Source: Clostridioides sp. ES-S-0054-01 (lineage in GTDB: Bacteria; Bacillota; Clostridia; Peptostreptococcales; Peptostreptococcaceae). From it: a DNA stretch of 64,000 nt. Position 1 is the first letter of the stretch. Each line of letters starts with the position of its first letter. Both the position numbers and the translations under genes were made by a program. The DNA lies in contig CP067346.1 of the NCBI GenBank assembly GCA_021561035.1, forward strand, positions 1,581,001 to 1,645,000, given 5' to 3'. Below, piece by piece: positions 18,298-27,798 of this stretch. Under the pieces are notes generated by a model. The model was not told the DNA's origin. It saw only the letters and a list, made by a program, of their open reading frames with translations, and made no database searches.

Positions 18298-19515
18298 ATG
18301 AAGAATAAAGTAAAAATTGGAGTACTAGGATATGGAATTGTAGGAAGTGGACTTATAGATATAATAGATAATAATAAAGCAAAAAGAAACATAGAAATAG
18401 TTGGAATTTTAGTTAATAATTTAGAAAAACATAAGGGAAAAAAATACTCTAATATAATAACTAATAATATAGATGATATATTTAATAAAGATATAGATAT
18501 ACTTGTTGAAGTTATGGGTGGTTTAGAACCAACATTATCTTATATTAAAAAAGCGTTAAATGATAAAATTCATGTTGTTACAGCAAATAAAGATTTGTTA
18601 GCTGAATGTGGAGATGAACTTGCAAAATTAGCCAGTGAAAATAAAGTAAGTATCAAATTTGAAGCTTCAGTTGCAGGAGGTATACCAGTATTAAAACCAA
18701 TAATAGAATCACTAGAAGGAAATAACATAGATAGTATAAATGCTATTTTAAATGGAACTACTAACTTCATATTATCTAAAATGTATGATGAGAATCTATC
18801 TTATGATATGGCCTTAAGACAGGCTCAAGAATTAGGTTTTGCTGAAGCAAATCCAGAGTCTGATGTACTAGGGTATGATGCTGCTAGAAAACTATCAATA
18901 TTATCAACTCTAGCTTATGATAATAGAGTGTATTGGAAAGATGTGTATTTAGAAGGAATTACAGATATAGATGAAAAAGATATTGAATATGCAAAAAAAT
19001 TAAATTGTAAAATAAAATTAATTGGTCAAAGTAAGTATGAAAACGATAAAGTAAGTGCTTTTGTTAGACCTGTTTTAGTAGAAAAAGACAATATTCTTGC
19101 TAGAATAGACAATGAGTTTAATGCTGTCATAGTGAATGGAGATTCAGTAGGAGAAGTTTCTTTTGTAGGTAAAGGAGCTGGAAGTTTAGCAACAGGAAGT
19201 GCAGTTTATTCAGATATTATAGATATAATAGATAATAGAGTTTCAAGTATAGATTCTTTTACTAAAGATAAAATACAAGTTAATAAAATAGTTAGAGAAA
19301 AGTGTGGAGCACTTCTTAGATTTAAAAAATGTAATAAAGATGAAATTCTAGACATAGTTGAGAATTGCTTAGTAAAATTCGATGTTTTAAATGATGATGA
19401 TGAACTTGCTATTATGGTTTATGCTGACTCTGAATATGAAATAAACAACAGTTTATGTCTGATAAAGGATAAAGGATATTGCGAAAAAATGAATAAAATG
19501 TTGAAAATAGGTTAA
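18298..19515 (+). CDS. hom: Homoserine dehydrogenase
   Basis: 405 residues. N-terminal NAD(P)-binding motif GVLGYGIVGSGLIDII (about 8-23), followed by the catalytic domain with ANKDLLAECGDELA near 98-111, the signature NAILNGTTNFILSKM near 147-161 and GFAEANPESDVLGYDAARKL near 181-200 (conserved Asp/Lys residues). The C-terminal region is shorter than in many homologues but compatible with a small ACT domain. It reduces aspartate semialdehyde to homoserine, the branch to threonine and methionine, which agrees with the Thr T-boxes in front. Ribosome site AGGAGG precedes the ATG. Confidence 0.95.
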   Translation: MKNKVKIGVLGYGIVGSGLIDIIDNNKAKRNIEIVGILVNNLEKHKGKKYSNIITNNIDDIFNKDIDILVEVMGGLEPTLSYIKKALNDKIHVVTANKDLLAECGDELAKLASENKVSIKFEASVAGGIPVLKPIIESLEGNNIDSINAILNGTTNFILSKMYDENLSYDMALRQAQELGFAEANPESDVLGYDAARKLSILSTLAYDNRVYWKDVYLEGITDIDEKDIEYAKKLNCKIKLIGQSKYENDKVSAFVRPVLVEKDNILARIDNEFNAVIVNGDSVGEVSFVGKGAGSLATGSAVYSDIIDIIDNRVSSIDSFTKDKIQVNKIVREKCGALLRFKKCNKDEILDIVENCLVKFDVLNDDDELAIMVYADSEYEINNSLCLIKDKGYCEKMNKMLKIG

Positions 19516-19631
19516 AAAAGAAAAAATATAAGTTTGTATGTAACATATTTTGAATATTTTAATACTATATAGTATGAGATGAAACAAAACATCTCATAAA
19601 AAAATTAAAATTAAAGGGAGAGATATGTTAT

Positions 19632-20123
19632 ATGGAAAATAAAAAATATGCAAATGGTGGTTATTCAGAAGATTGGTATGAAAGAGGAGAATCTACAGCT
19701 AAATGGTTCAAAAATGATAGAGAAGAATATGAAAGAGAAGAATATGAAAGAGAAGAATATGACGAAGGTAGAGAAAGAAGAGGTTCAAATTCAGGAGAAA
19801 ATAGACCTAGAAATTGTGAACAATTTAGAAGAGAAGCTGAAAGAAGACAAAGAGAAGCTAGAGAAGCGTTTTGTGAATCTGCAGAAAGAAAAAAAGAAGC
19901 ATTAGCATATGAATGTGAAGCTAGAAAATTATGGGAAAAAGCAGAAAAATACTGGGATGAATATTCAGAGTACAATTATGAGGGAATAGAATCTTTAGCA
20001 GAAGCTGCTAGACTATTTGATAAAGGTATGGAATGTGAATCTAGAAGAAGTGGAAATAATGGAGGAAACAATAATAATTGCCATAAATGCCATAAATGTA
20101 ATTGTAACTGCTGTAGAAAATAA
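19632..20123 (+). CDS. cdeM: Cys-rich exosporium protein CdeM-like
   Basis: 163 residues of strongly biased composition. Residues about 33-55 contain tandem EREEY repeats, the middle is an Arg/Glu/Ala-rich helix with many EAR/REA steps, and the C-terminus is an Asn/Gly spacer followed by a Cys tail with the pattern CHKCHKCNCNCC. This matches my memory of CdeM (CD1581), an exosporium morphogenetic protein of C. difficile, whose gene follows hom. Cross-linking through the Cys tail at the spore surface is an inference. Ribosome site GGGAGAG lies 8-10 bases before the ATG. Overlapping frames in this repeat region produce spurious ORFs on both strands. Confidence 0.82.
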   Translation: MENKKYANGGYSEDWYERGESTAKWFKNDREEYEREEYEREEYDEGRERRGSNSGENRPRNCEQFRREAERRQREAREAFCESAERKKEALAYECEARKLWEKAEKYWDEYSEYNYEGIESLAEAARLFDKGMECESRRSGNNGGNNNNCHKCHKCNCNCCRK

Positions 20124-20133
20124 AAGAATTTCA

Positions 20134-20315
20134 TTGACAAATCAATAGTTAAAATATATCATATTATGTATAATAAAGAGAAAATTCAGAAAAACATTAA
20201 TGATTAGAAGAAATATAAGTATAGTTATTAGACAAATAGTGCTCAGTTAGTGAGGCGAGTACAATATGATTAGACTCCTATCCTCTGGCTTTTAATAGAG
20301 GGTGGGAGTTTTTAT
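20134..20315 (+). ncRNA. Attenuator-like leader of hisD, class unknown
   Basis: Promoter TTGACA at 20134-20139 (with TATCAT at 20157-20162). Downstream are a hairpin GTGCTC (20239-20244)/GAGTAC (20257-20262) and a strong terminator, ACTCCTATCCTCT/AGAGGGTGGGAGT with T run (20274-20315). GAGG at 20252-20255 and GAGT at 20257-20260 can alternatively pair with CCTC (20282-20285) and ACTC (20274-20277), an arrangement that would break the terminator. There is no T-box core and no His-rich leader peptide. I do not recognise the class. Confidence 0.55.
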
Positions 20316-20366
20316 TTATTGATATATCTTAAATGAGAATAATATTGAAAAACTAGGAGGTAAAAA

Positions 20367-21632
20367 ATGAAGAGTATTAAAATATCAAGTACGAAAGAAA
20401 AGGTAGATGAAAAAGTTTTAAGAGAGCAAGTAAGCTCTATAATAGAAGATATAAGAAGAGATAAAGATGTTGCACTTAAAAAATACAATGAGAAGTTTGA
20501 TAGAAATACAAGAAATGAATTTAGAATTACTAAAGAAGAGATAAAAGAAGCTTATAAGCATGTAGATGACGAATTTATAAATAACTTGAAGATTGCTGCT
20601 GAAAATATAAGGGAATTTGCTAAGGCTCAAAAATCAAGCTTTGAAAGCTCTTTTGAAAAGGAAATTTATCCAGGTGTAATCCTAGGGCAAACTAATATTC
20701 CAATAGAGTCATGTCTTGCATATGTTCCTGGTGGTCAGTATCCATTGTTTTCAACAGCTCTTATGCTTATAATACCTGCAAAAGTCGCAGGAGTAAAAAG
20801 AATAGTGGCATGTTCACCAACTATGAAAAATACTGAAGATATAAATCCTAAAACATTGGTAGCCATGGATATAGCAGGGGCTGACGAAATATATGCAACT
20901 GGGGGAGTTCAAGCTATAGCAGCGTTTACATATGGTACAGAAAAAATTAATCCAGTTGACATAATCGTAGGTCCAGGAAATAAGTTTGTAACTGAAGCTA
21001 AAAGACAATGCTATGGTCAAGTAGGAATTGATTTTGTGGCTGGTCCAAGTGAAGTTCTTATAATAGCCGATGAAACTTCAAATCCAGTTTATATTGCAGC
21101 TGACTTATTAGCACAATGTGAGCATGATTTAAATGCAAGAGGTATATTGTTGACAAATAGTTTAGAAATAGCGCAAGAAGTTGAAAAAAATATAGAAATT
21201 ATGCTAAAAGATTTGCCAACGAAGGATATAGCATATAGTTCATGGGAAAATAATGGAGAGATAATTCTGGTTGATGATATAGAGGAAGCCATTAAAATAA
21301 GTAATTTTTATGCACCAGAACATTTAGAAGTTGCAGTAAATAAGTATGATGATATTTGTGATAGATTAACGAACTATGGTTCTTTATTTATTGGAAATCT
21401 TTCTGCTGAGGTATTTGGTGACTATGTTTCAGGTACCAATCATACATTACCAACACTTAAAGCATCAAGGTATACTGGTGGTGTTTGGGTTGGAACTTTT
21501 ATAAAAACTTGTACAAAGCAGATATTTAATGAAAAGGCTATACAATCATTAGCACCTGTAGCTGAAAAGCTAGCAAAAGAAGAGGGCTTATATGCACATG
21601 CAAAGGCAGCTGAGGTTAGATTTAAAAAATAG
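20367..21632 (+). CDS. hisD: Histidinol dehydrogenase
   Basis: 421 residues, normal length. Catalyses the last two steps of histidine synthesis, histidinol to histidine with two NAD and a zinc ion. Visible signatures: YVPGGQYPLFSTALM near 115-129, VGPGNKFVTEAKRQCYG near 199-215, GPSEVLIIADETSNP near 224-238, AQCEHDLNARG near 249-259, APEHLEV near 313-319 and SGTNHTLPT near 353-361 (catalytic Glu-His and metal His residues). No other his genes are in the window, so it is separated from the rest of the pathway. Own leader/attenuator upstream and GC-rich terminator downstream. Confidence 0.95.
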   Translation: MKSIKISSTKEKVDEKVLREQVSSIIEDIRRDKDVALKKYNEKFDRNTRNEFRITKEEIKEAYKHVDDEFINNLKIAAENIREFAKAQKSSFESSFEKEIYPGVILGQTNIPIESCLAYVPGGQYPLFSTALMLIIPAKVAGVKRIVACSPTMKNTEDINPKTLVAMDIAGADEIYATGGVQAIAAFTYGTEKINPVDIIVGPGNKFVTEAKRQCYGQVGIDFVAGPSEVLIIADETSNPVYIAADLLAQCEHDLNARGILLTNSLEIAQEVEKNIEIMLKDLPTKDIAYSSWENNGEIILVDDIEEAIKISNFYAPEHLEVAVNKYDDICDRLTNYGSLFIGNLSAEVFGDYVSGTNHTLPTLKASRYTGGVWVGTFIKTCTKQIFNEKAIQSLAPVAEKLAKEEGLYAHAKAAEVRFKK

Positions 21633-21686
21633 TATAAAATTCTGCTATTGTAAATCTAGATTTCGTATTAGATAAAGGATAGGAAA

Positions 21687-21740
21687 ATGCCGCCGACCTG
21701 AATAAACACTATATTTTATAGGTCGTCGGCGTTTCTTTTA
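21687..21740 (+). terminator. GC-rich terminator after hisD
   Basis: Arms GCCGCCGACCT and AGGTCGTCGGC (one mismatch) around an AT-rich loop, followed by GTTTCTTTT. Markedly GC-rich for this genome. Confidence 0.85.
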
Positions 21741-22000
21741 TACCTGTATATGAGGGGATAATACTACTGAACATTGATTCCACTTTTAAGATTGAGTTCA
21801 ATGACAAATTTACATTTTTATTATATATATTCAGGCAGATAATTGCAACTGGTTTTGTATGACGATATTTTATTTTAGTCAATAGTATAATATGTGTATT
21901 TATGTCATGAAAAGAATAGGAACAGTAAAATTTAGTCAGGAAGAATAATTATGAAGCGGACAATAGATAAATTTAATTTTAAGTTTTTATTGAAAATTTA
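21741..22000 (+). other. Gap with no gene downstream of hisD
   Basis: AT-rich intergenic sequence without a convincing ORF or further structure, ahead of the promoter at 22001. Confidence 0.4.
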
Positions 22001-22051
22001 TTGACAAATTTAACCTGTAAATATTATACTAAACTTAATAAATAAAGTTTA
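22001..22051 (+). promoter_or_regulatory. Promoter and probable operator of the ROK-sugar operon
   Basis: TTGACA at 22001-22006 and TATACT at 22025-22030 (18-base spacer). Immediately after the -10 lies an inverted repeat TAAACTT (22030-22036) / AAGTTTA (22045-22051), suitably placed for repression by the ROK-type regulator encoded next. Confidence 0.65.
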
Positions 22052-22069
22052 TAAAGTAAGGTGTTGTTT

Positions 22070-23164
22070 ATGAAAAATATAGTTGGAAAACCACAAACGA
22101 TAAAAAAAGTAAATGAAGATTTAATAAAAAATATTATAAAAAATGAGGGTCCTATAACAAAACCAGAAATTTCAAGCATTACTGAATTGAGTTTAGCTAC
22201 AGTTAATAAGATTGTAGAGCAATTAGCTTTGAAAAATGAAGTTAAAGTAAGTGGATTGAGTGAATCTACTGGAGGAAGAAGAGCTCAATTATTTGAAATA
22301 AATGCAAACTTAGAACACATAATAGCTTTATATTATTATAGAAATAGTTGTATAGGGGTAGTTGCCAATTTATTAGGTGAAATAATTTATCAAGAAGAAT
22401 TTAATATAAGAATGGATACGTATGAAAACGTTAACCAAGATACTTTTTTTGTTATAGATACTTTAATCAAAAAGGTAAAAGGAAACAATATAAGAGCTAT
22501 TGGGATTGGCGTCCCAGGAGTTGTAAAAAAAGGTGTAGTTAAAAATATACCAACTATAAAAAGTTGGGAAGGTATAAATTTAGAAAATTTAATAAAGAGT
22601 AAATACAATACTAAAGTATTTATAGAAAACGATACAAATATTACTACTATAGGAATTTATCAAAAACAGTATAAAGACGAATATAAAAATATGGCTCTTA
22701 TGTATTTAGAAGATGGCATTGGCTCAGGTATAGTTATAAATGGTGAATTATATTTAGGTTATACAAATTTTGCTGGAGAATTAAGTTACCTAAATATAGA
22801 GTTTGGTAAGTACAACTACAATAATTTAAATCTTGAAGATTATATTATGAGTTTAAGAAAAAGATATTTAGAGAGTAACGATAATAAATTTAAAAAAGAA
22901 CTTTTATCTATAATATCAAATTTCGTAAGAACTCTTGTATGTGTCTTAAATCCTCAAGCTATGATTATACAATGCAGTATATTGACTAAGACTGACATGG
23001 AATTTATAGAAAAAGATGTAAGTAAGAGTGTTGAAGAAGAAAATTTTCCTAAATTAATAAAAGTGGAGTCATTGAGAGAAGGAAGTATAAATGGAGTAAT
23101 TAGTATGTGTTTAAAAGAAACTGACTATCAATATTCCTTATCTAATAAAAAAGGAGGATATTAA
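22070..23164 (+). CDS. ROK-family transcriptional regulator (NagC/XylR type)
   Basis: 364 residues from the ATG at 22070; AAGG lies 8-11 bases upstream. An earlier in-frame GTG (22061) lies inside the ribosome site and is rejected. Residues about 12-70 are a winged HTH (EISSITELSLATVNKIVEQL), and the rest is a ROK kinase-like sugar-binding fold with IGIGVPGVVKKGVV, FIENDTNITTIGIY and EDGIGSGIVINGELYLGYTNFAGEL. The classic ROK zinc motif CxCGxxGC is absent, as expected of some regulators. It heads an operon with a sugar kinase, a hydrolase-like protein and an ABC importer, and most likely represses it until its sugar ligand appears. Confidence 0.88.
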   Translation: MKNIVGKPQTIKKVNEDLIKNIIKNEGPITKPEISSITELSLATVNKIVEQLALKNEVKVSGLSESTGGRRAQLFEINANLEHIIALYYYRNSCIGVVANLLGEIIYQEEFNIRMDTYENVNQDTFFVIDTLIKKVKGNNIRAIGIGVPGVVKKGVVKNIPTIKSWEGINLENLIKSKYNTKVFIENDTNITTIGIYQKQYKDEYKNMALMYLEDGIGSGIVINGELYLGYTNFAGELSYLNIEFGKYNYNNLNLEDYIMSLRKRYLESNDNKFKKELLSIISNFVRTLVCVLNPQAMIIQCSILTKTDMEFIEKDVSKSVEEENFPKLIKVESLREGSINGVISMCLKETDYQYSLSNKKGGY

Positions 23165-23165
23165 T

Positions 23166-24116
23166 GTGAAATATTTGATTTCAATAGATGGAGGAGGAAC
23201 AAAAACTAAATTTTGTGTAAGTGATTTAGATGGAAACATACTTAAAGAACATACCACTGGTTCAACTAATTATAAGTCAGTTGGAATTCATAAAACATAT
23301 GAAAATATTAATAATGGATTTGAAAAAATATTAAAAGATTTGCATATTGATTATGACGATATTGAGTACACTGTATTTGGTATATCTGGGTATGATTCTC
23401 CTAATGATTATAAGATTATAATGGATGAAATATTAAAAATTGGGATTAATAAAGAAAAAATATATCTAGTAAATGATGCAGTCTTAGCTTTTTATGCACA
23501 AACTGATGCTCCTGGTCTAGTAATAGTAGCTGGTACAGGTTCAATTATATTAGGAATTAAAGAAGATGGAGAAATATATAGAGTTGGTGGATGGGGATAC
23601 AATTTTAGCGATTTGGGTTCTGGATATGATATAGGAAGAAAATTATTAAAGAAAGTTTTACTTTATTGTGATGAATGTCATGAGTATAGTGACTTATTTA
23701 ATTGTGTTTTGGATTTCTTTAGAGCAAATAGTTTTGAGCAACTTACATATATGATTACTGAGATAAATAATAATGTTGAAATAGCAAACTTAGCTTCATT
23801 AGTGATTGATTGTGCCAAACAAGGTGACAAATTGGCTATTGAAATATTAAGAGAGTCATCAACTGAACTGTCTAAATTAGCTCAAGTAATATTAAGTAAA
23901 ATATCTAATTCAATGAAAAGGGATAAAAGCGAAATAAATATAGTTTTGTCTGGTGGTACGTTAAATAAAACTGTATATGCTCAAATGTTAATGAATAATT
24001 TAAAAACAGAAAATATAGATAAAAATTTAAACTTTATACTTCAAGAAAATCAGCCCGTATATGGAGGTATAAGACTTGCTATGGCATTAGCTAATAGGAG
24101 GGTCAAACATGGATAG
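23166..24116 (+). CDS. BadF/BadG/BcrA/BcrD-family kinase, N-acetylglucosamine-kinase-like
   Basis: 316 residues with an actin-like ATPase fold: phosphate-1 loop ISIDGGGTKTKFCV at the N-terminus, VNDAVLAFYAQ and the adenosine-binding segment AGTGSIILG plus RVGGWGYNFSDLGSGYDIGRKLL. Closest in pattern to N-acetylglucosamine kinases. Starts with GTG at 23166, one base after the previous stop and behind AAAGGAGG. Its 3' end overlaps the next gene by 8 bases, a sign of translational coupling. It probably phosphorylates the sugar imported by the ABC system encoded downstream; the sugar is unknown. Confidence 0.85.
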   Translation: MKYLISIDGGGTKTKFCVSDLDGNILKEHTTGSTNYKSVGIHKTYENINNGFEKILKDLHIDYDDIEYTVFGISGYDSPNDYKIIMDEILKIGINKEKIYLVNDAVLAFYAQTDAPGLVIVAGTGSIILGIKEDGEIYRVGGWGYNFSDLGSGYDIGRKLLKKVLLYCDECHEYSDLFNCVLDFFRANSFEQLTYMITEINNNVEIANLASLVIDCAKQGDKLAIEILRESSTELSKLAQVILSKISNSMKRDKSEINIVLSGGTLNKTVYAQMLMNNLKTENIDKNLNFILQENQPVYGGIRLAMALANRRVKHG

Positions 24117-25293
24117 AAAAAAAGTAATAGTACAAATTTTTACTGGGGGTTTTAAAAATAAAGAAATAAAATTTAATGATATAAAATGTAAGTTACTAGA
24201 ATTACTGGACTGCATTGATGTAGAAAAGGTTATTATGGGTTGGAGTGTGGATGAAGAATTATATGTAGAAACTAAAAAACTATTAAATAAATATAATGTT
24301 GAATTATACCTTTGGTTACCATGCTTTTCAGAAGTAGGATTACTTGAAAAAAGTAATTTACTAGTTGATTATACTGGAAAGGAAGTCAAGGGCTATGCTT
24401 TACAAGAAGATGAAAATTTTGAATTTTATTGCCCAAATAATAGGAAAAATATAGAAAATATAAAGAAAATATATAGTACTTATTTTAGTGAAATTGAGTT
24501 TGATGGAATTTTTTTAGATAAAATAAGGTATGGCTCTTTTTCGAATAAACTAAATGGTGTTTTTAATTGTTTTTGTAAGGATTGTTTAAATATATATGAA
24601 AAAAATAATATTGATAAAAAGTCGTTAATGATAGAAATGAATAGTGTGTCTAATGGAGTTATAAATAATGAAGATACTCCATTTGGTATAATAGAATACG
24701 TTAATGGAAAATACAAATTTAAAAATAAAATATGGGAAGATTTTTTTGAAACAAAAAATCAAAATATATACAAGGCATTACTAGAGATAAGTAGTTATTT
24801 TAAAAGTAAAGGATTGAAAATAGGTATAGATACATTTTCGCCTTTTATTTCTTACTTTGTAGGTCAAGATTTAGAAAAATTACAAGAAGTAGCAGATTTT
24901 ATAAAACCAATGATGTATAGAATTACAAAAGCTCCAGCTGGGTTACCATTTGAGTTTGAAAGGATGATTGATGAATCCGTACATAAAAATAAAGAGATTG
25001 TAAAAAGAAATTTCTTAGATATTTTAGGAATTAGAGAGTATGAGGGAGATATATATCCTATAAAATTTGTACTAGAGGAAATCGGTTTTATGACAAAAAA
25101 TCTTAATATAGAGATATATGTAGGAATTGAAATAAATAAAAAAGAAATTATAGCTCCTGTTACACCTAAATACATAAGTGAAAATATTTCAAATATAAAT
25201 AAGACAGTAGTAAAAGGATATGTTTTATCTTGGGATTTGTTATCAGCACCAAAAGAAAATATTGATGAAATTATAAAATGGTTTAGGAATTAG
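24109..25293 (+). CDS. Putative TIM-barrel glycosyl-hydrolase-like protein
   Basis: 394 residues, no signal peptide. The segment EFDGIFLDKIRYGSFSN near residues 126-142 resembles the catalytic strand region of GHL/DUF4015-type barrel proteins (DGI-LD-IRY), and other barrel-like segments are VELYLWLPCFSE, GLKIGIDTFSPFISYFVGQD, VADFIKPMMYRIT and VKGYVLSWDLLS. A Cys pair (NCFCKDCL) follows the DxxR segment. I infer an intracellular hydrolase or lyase acting on the sugar or oligosaccharide phosphate generated by the neighbouring proteins, but no reaction can be assigned. Overlaps the kinase gene by 8 bases and is 12 bases from the ABC ATPase gene. Confidence 0.6.
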   Translation: MDRKKVIVQIFTGGFKNKEIKFNDIKCKLLELLDCIDVEKVIMGWSVDEELYVETKKLLNKYNVELYLWLPCFSEVGLLEKSNLLVDYTGKEVKGYALQEDENFEFYCPNNRKNIENIKKIYSTYFSEIEFDGIFLDKIRYGSFSNKLNGVFNCFCKDCLNIYEKNNIDKKSLMIEMNSVSNGVINNEDTPFGIIEYVNGKYKFKNKIWEDFFETKNQNIYKALLEISSYFKSKGLKIGIDTFSPFISYFVGQDLEKLQEVADFIKPMMYRITKAPAGLPFEFERMIDESVHKNKEIVKRNFLDILGIREYEGDIYPIKFVLEEIGFMTKNLNIEIYVGIEINKKEIIAPVTPKYISENISNINKTVVKGYVLSWDLLSAPKENIDEIIKWFRN

Positions 25294-25305
25294 TGAGGTG
25301 ATATA

Positions 25306-26802
25306 GTGAGTAAAATATTGGAAATGCAACAAATATATAAAAGTTTTGGAAAGGTAGATGTTTTAAAGGGGATAAATTTTGAGCTAGAAAAAGGTGAAGT
25401 AAGGGCTCTTTTGGGAGCTAATGGGGCAGGAAAATCTACACTTATTAAAATCTTAGGAGGAGTCCATTCTCAAACTAAAGGTAAAGTAATTTTATCTGAT
25501 AATGAAATAATGTTTAAAAATCCACATCATTCTAAAGAAAATGGGATTAGTATAATTTATCAAGAATTAAGCCTGATACCAACACTTACAGTACTTGAAA
25601 ATGTTTTCCTTGGTAGAGAAACTTTAAAAGGAATTGTATTTTTAAATAAGAAAGATATGCTCGAAGAGTATATGAAAATTTGTGAAGATTTTGATTTTAA
25701 TATAGACCCACATACAGTAGTTTCTAATTTAAGTGTAGCAAATCAACAAATGGTTGAGATAATGAAAGCTGTTTCGTGTAATTCTGAAATTATCATAATG
25801 GATGAACCGACAACATCACTTACTAATAATGAAAAAGATGGGCTATTTAAAATAATAAGTAGATTAAAGTCTAAAGGTAAAACAATAGTTTATATTTCTC
25901 ATATATTAGAGGAAGTTTTTAAAGTATGTGATAGTGCAAGTATAATGAAAAATGGGACTATGATTGGAACTTATGATGTAAAAGATTTGACTAAATTAAA
26001 AATAACTCAACTTATGACAGGAAACGATAATCACAAACTTATTGAGAAGAAGGATTATACATTTGCAAAGTATGAAGAACCTCCAGTACTAGAAGTTAAG
26101 AATATAAGTTGGTCTAACAAAATAAAAAATGTTTCATTTAAAGTTTATAGAGGAGAAGTTGTAGGTCTTGCAGGTCTTGTAGGTTCAAGAAGAACTGAAA
26201 TTATAAACTTGATATTTGGGATAGATAATAAAGATAGTGGAGATATTTTTATCAATGGTAAAAAAGTAGACATAACTTCTCCTAAAGTTGCTATAAAAAA
26301 TAAAATAGGATTGATTCCTGAAGATAGAAAAAATCTAGGATTAATTTTAGAACAAGCTATATATACAAATTCAGCATCAGTACAAATTGATAAATTCAAG
26401 AAATTCTTGTTTGTAGATAGAAATAGAGAAATTGAGTTTTCTAAAAAAGGTGTCAAGGAATTAGGAATAAAAGTTAGTGATGTAAAGCAAGAGGTAAAAG
26501 AGCTTAGTGGTGGAAATCAACAAAAAGTAGTAGTTTCTAAATGGTTAGAGAAAGATTTAGATTTAATAATATATGATGAGCCGACAAAAGGAATAGATAT
26601 TGCTGCAAAAGAAGATATTTTCAATACAATCAAGGAATTTTCTAGTAAAGGAATAGGAGTAATATTTATATCTTCTGATTTAGAGGAAGTAATAAGAGTA
26701 AGTGATAGAATTTTAGTAACTAGAGAAGGTTCTATTGTAGATGATTTAAAAAATGAGAATATAAAAGTTCAAGACATAATGAACAGTATATTTAATGTAT
26801 AA
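25306..26802 (+). CDS. Ribose-type sugar ABC importer, dual ATPase subunit
   Basis: 498 residues with two nucleotide-binding domains, the layout of RbsA/MglA/XylG. First half: Walker A GANGAGKSTLIKILGG, linker LSVANQQMVEIM and Walker B IIIMDEPTTSL. Second half: altered Walker A GLVGSRRTEIINLIFG, as usual for the C-terminal half, signature LSGGNQQKVVVSKWL and IIYDEPTKGID. Energises uptake of a monosaccharide or similar compound. GTG start at 25306 behind GTGAGGTGATAT. Third enzyme-side gene upstream and the permease downstream are in the same operon. Confidence 0.93.
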   Translation: MSKILEMQQIYKSFGKVDVLKGINFELEKGEVRALLGANGAGKSTLIKILGGVHSQTKGKVILSDNEIMFKNPHHSKENGISIIYQELSLIPTLTVLENVFLGRETLKGIVFLNKKDMLEEYMKICEDFDFNIDPHTVVSNLSVANQQMVEIMKAVSCNSEIIIMDEPTTSLTNNEKDGLFKIISRLKSKGKTIVYISHILEEVFKVCDSASIMKNGTMIGTYDVKDLTKLKITQLMTGNDNHKLIEKKDYTFAKYEEPPVLEVKNISWSNKIKNVSFKVYRGEVVGLAGLVGSRRTEIINLIFGIDNKDSGDIFINGKKVDITSPKVAIKNKIGLIPEDRKNLGLILEQAIYTNSASVQIDKFKKFLFVDRNREIEFSKKGVKELGIKVSDVKQEVKELSGGNQQKVVVSKWLEKDLDLIIYDEPTKGIDIAAKEDIFNTIKEFSSKGIGVIFISSDLEEVIRVSDRILVTREGSIVDDLKNENIKVQDIMNSIFNV

Positions 26803-26824
26803 AAAATGAAAATGGAGGACTGAG

Positions 26825-27775
26825 ATGAAGAAAGCTTTTGAGAAATTAAATTTAAGAGATTATGGAGTGTTACTAGGTTTTTTGGCTTTATGTATAGCTA
26901 TAAGTATTGCAACTCCATCATTTTTAGGTAAACAAAATATACTTAATCTTTTACGACAATCTTCTATAATCGGAATAATTTCAGCAGGGATGACTTTTGT
27001 TATAATATCTGGAAACTTTGATATATCAGTTGGAGCAGTAGCAGCTCTTGCAGGTGCTATAACAATGAAATTTGCAACTGGTGGAACTAATTTGTTTGTA
27101 TCTATGATTTTAGGTATAGCAATTTGTGCAGTAATAGGATTAATCAATGGGATAGTAGTTGCAAAGATAAATGTACCATCACTGATAGCTACTATGGCTA
27201 TGGTCACTATTGTAAGAGGATTACTATTGATGCTTACAGGAGGATATCCAATTACTGAAAATATACCAATACTTGATTACATTGGAAATGGATATTTGTT
27301 TAATATACCAATACCAGTAGTAATTTTCTTTATAGTAGTATTTGCTTCATTTATTGTACTTAATAAAACTAAGTTTGGTAGATACGTTTATTCTGTAGGA
27401 GGTAATCAAGAGGCAAGTAAACTTAATGGTATAAATGTAGATTCTCATAAAATAAAAGTATTTATTATTAATGCTATACTTGCAGGGATAGCTGGTATTG
27501 TGCTAACTGGAAGACTTGGAACTGCCACTGCGATTGCAGGTGAAGGATACGATATGGATGCAATTGCATCTGTAGTAATAGGAGGTACATCAGTAGCAGG
27601 AGGCTCTGGCTCTGTACTTAAAACTGTTATAGGTGTATTACTTATGAGTGTTATAAACAACAGTTTTAATCTTCTTGGAATAGATGTATACTTCCAGTAC
27701 ATATTTAAAGGATTAATAATTTTAGCAGCAGTTGGGTTTGATTCTTATAGCAAGAAAAAGCTTGCTTCAAGATAA
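26825..27775 (+). CDS. Ribose-type sugar ABC importer, permease subunit
   Basis: 316 residues with about 8-10 hydrophobic helices, RbsC/BPD_transp_2 type. Family segments: SIIGIISAGMTFVIISGNFDISVG near 48-71 and SKLNGINVDSHKIKVFIINAILAGIAG near 193-219, with AIASVVIGGTSVAGGSGS near 249-266. Forms the membrane channel of the importer encoded with the flanking ATPase and binding protein. Ribosome site GGAGG precedes the ATG. Confidence 0.93.
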   Translation: MKKAFEKLNLRDYGVLLGFLALCIAISIATPSFLGKQNILNLLRQSSIIGIISAGMTFVIISGNFDISVGAVAALAGAITMKFATGGTNLFVSMILGIAICAVIGLINGIVVAKINVPSLIATMAMVTIVRGLLLMLTGGYPITENIPILDYIGNGYLFNIPIPVVIFFIVVFASFIVLNKTKFGRYVYSVGGNQEASKLNGINVDSHKIKVFIINAILAGIAGIVLTGRLGTATAIAGEGYDMDAIASVVIGGTSVAGGSGSVLKTVIGVLLMSVINNSFNLLGIDVYFQYIFKGLIILAAVGFDSYSKKKLASR

Positions 27776-27798
27776 AAAAGAATAGGGGGAATTTTTTT

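Noticed and set aside
19648-19975. Extra ORFs on both strands over cdeM
   Set aside because: Caused by the purine-rich GAA/AGA repeats, which stay open in several frames.
20222-20315. M-box (Mg) riboswitch, because of GTTAGTGAGGC
   Set aside because: Only a short similarity to GTTAGGTGAGGCTCC; the rest of the M-box and its length are absent, and the gene is hisD.
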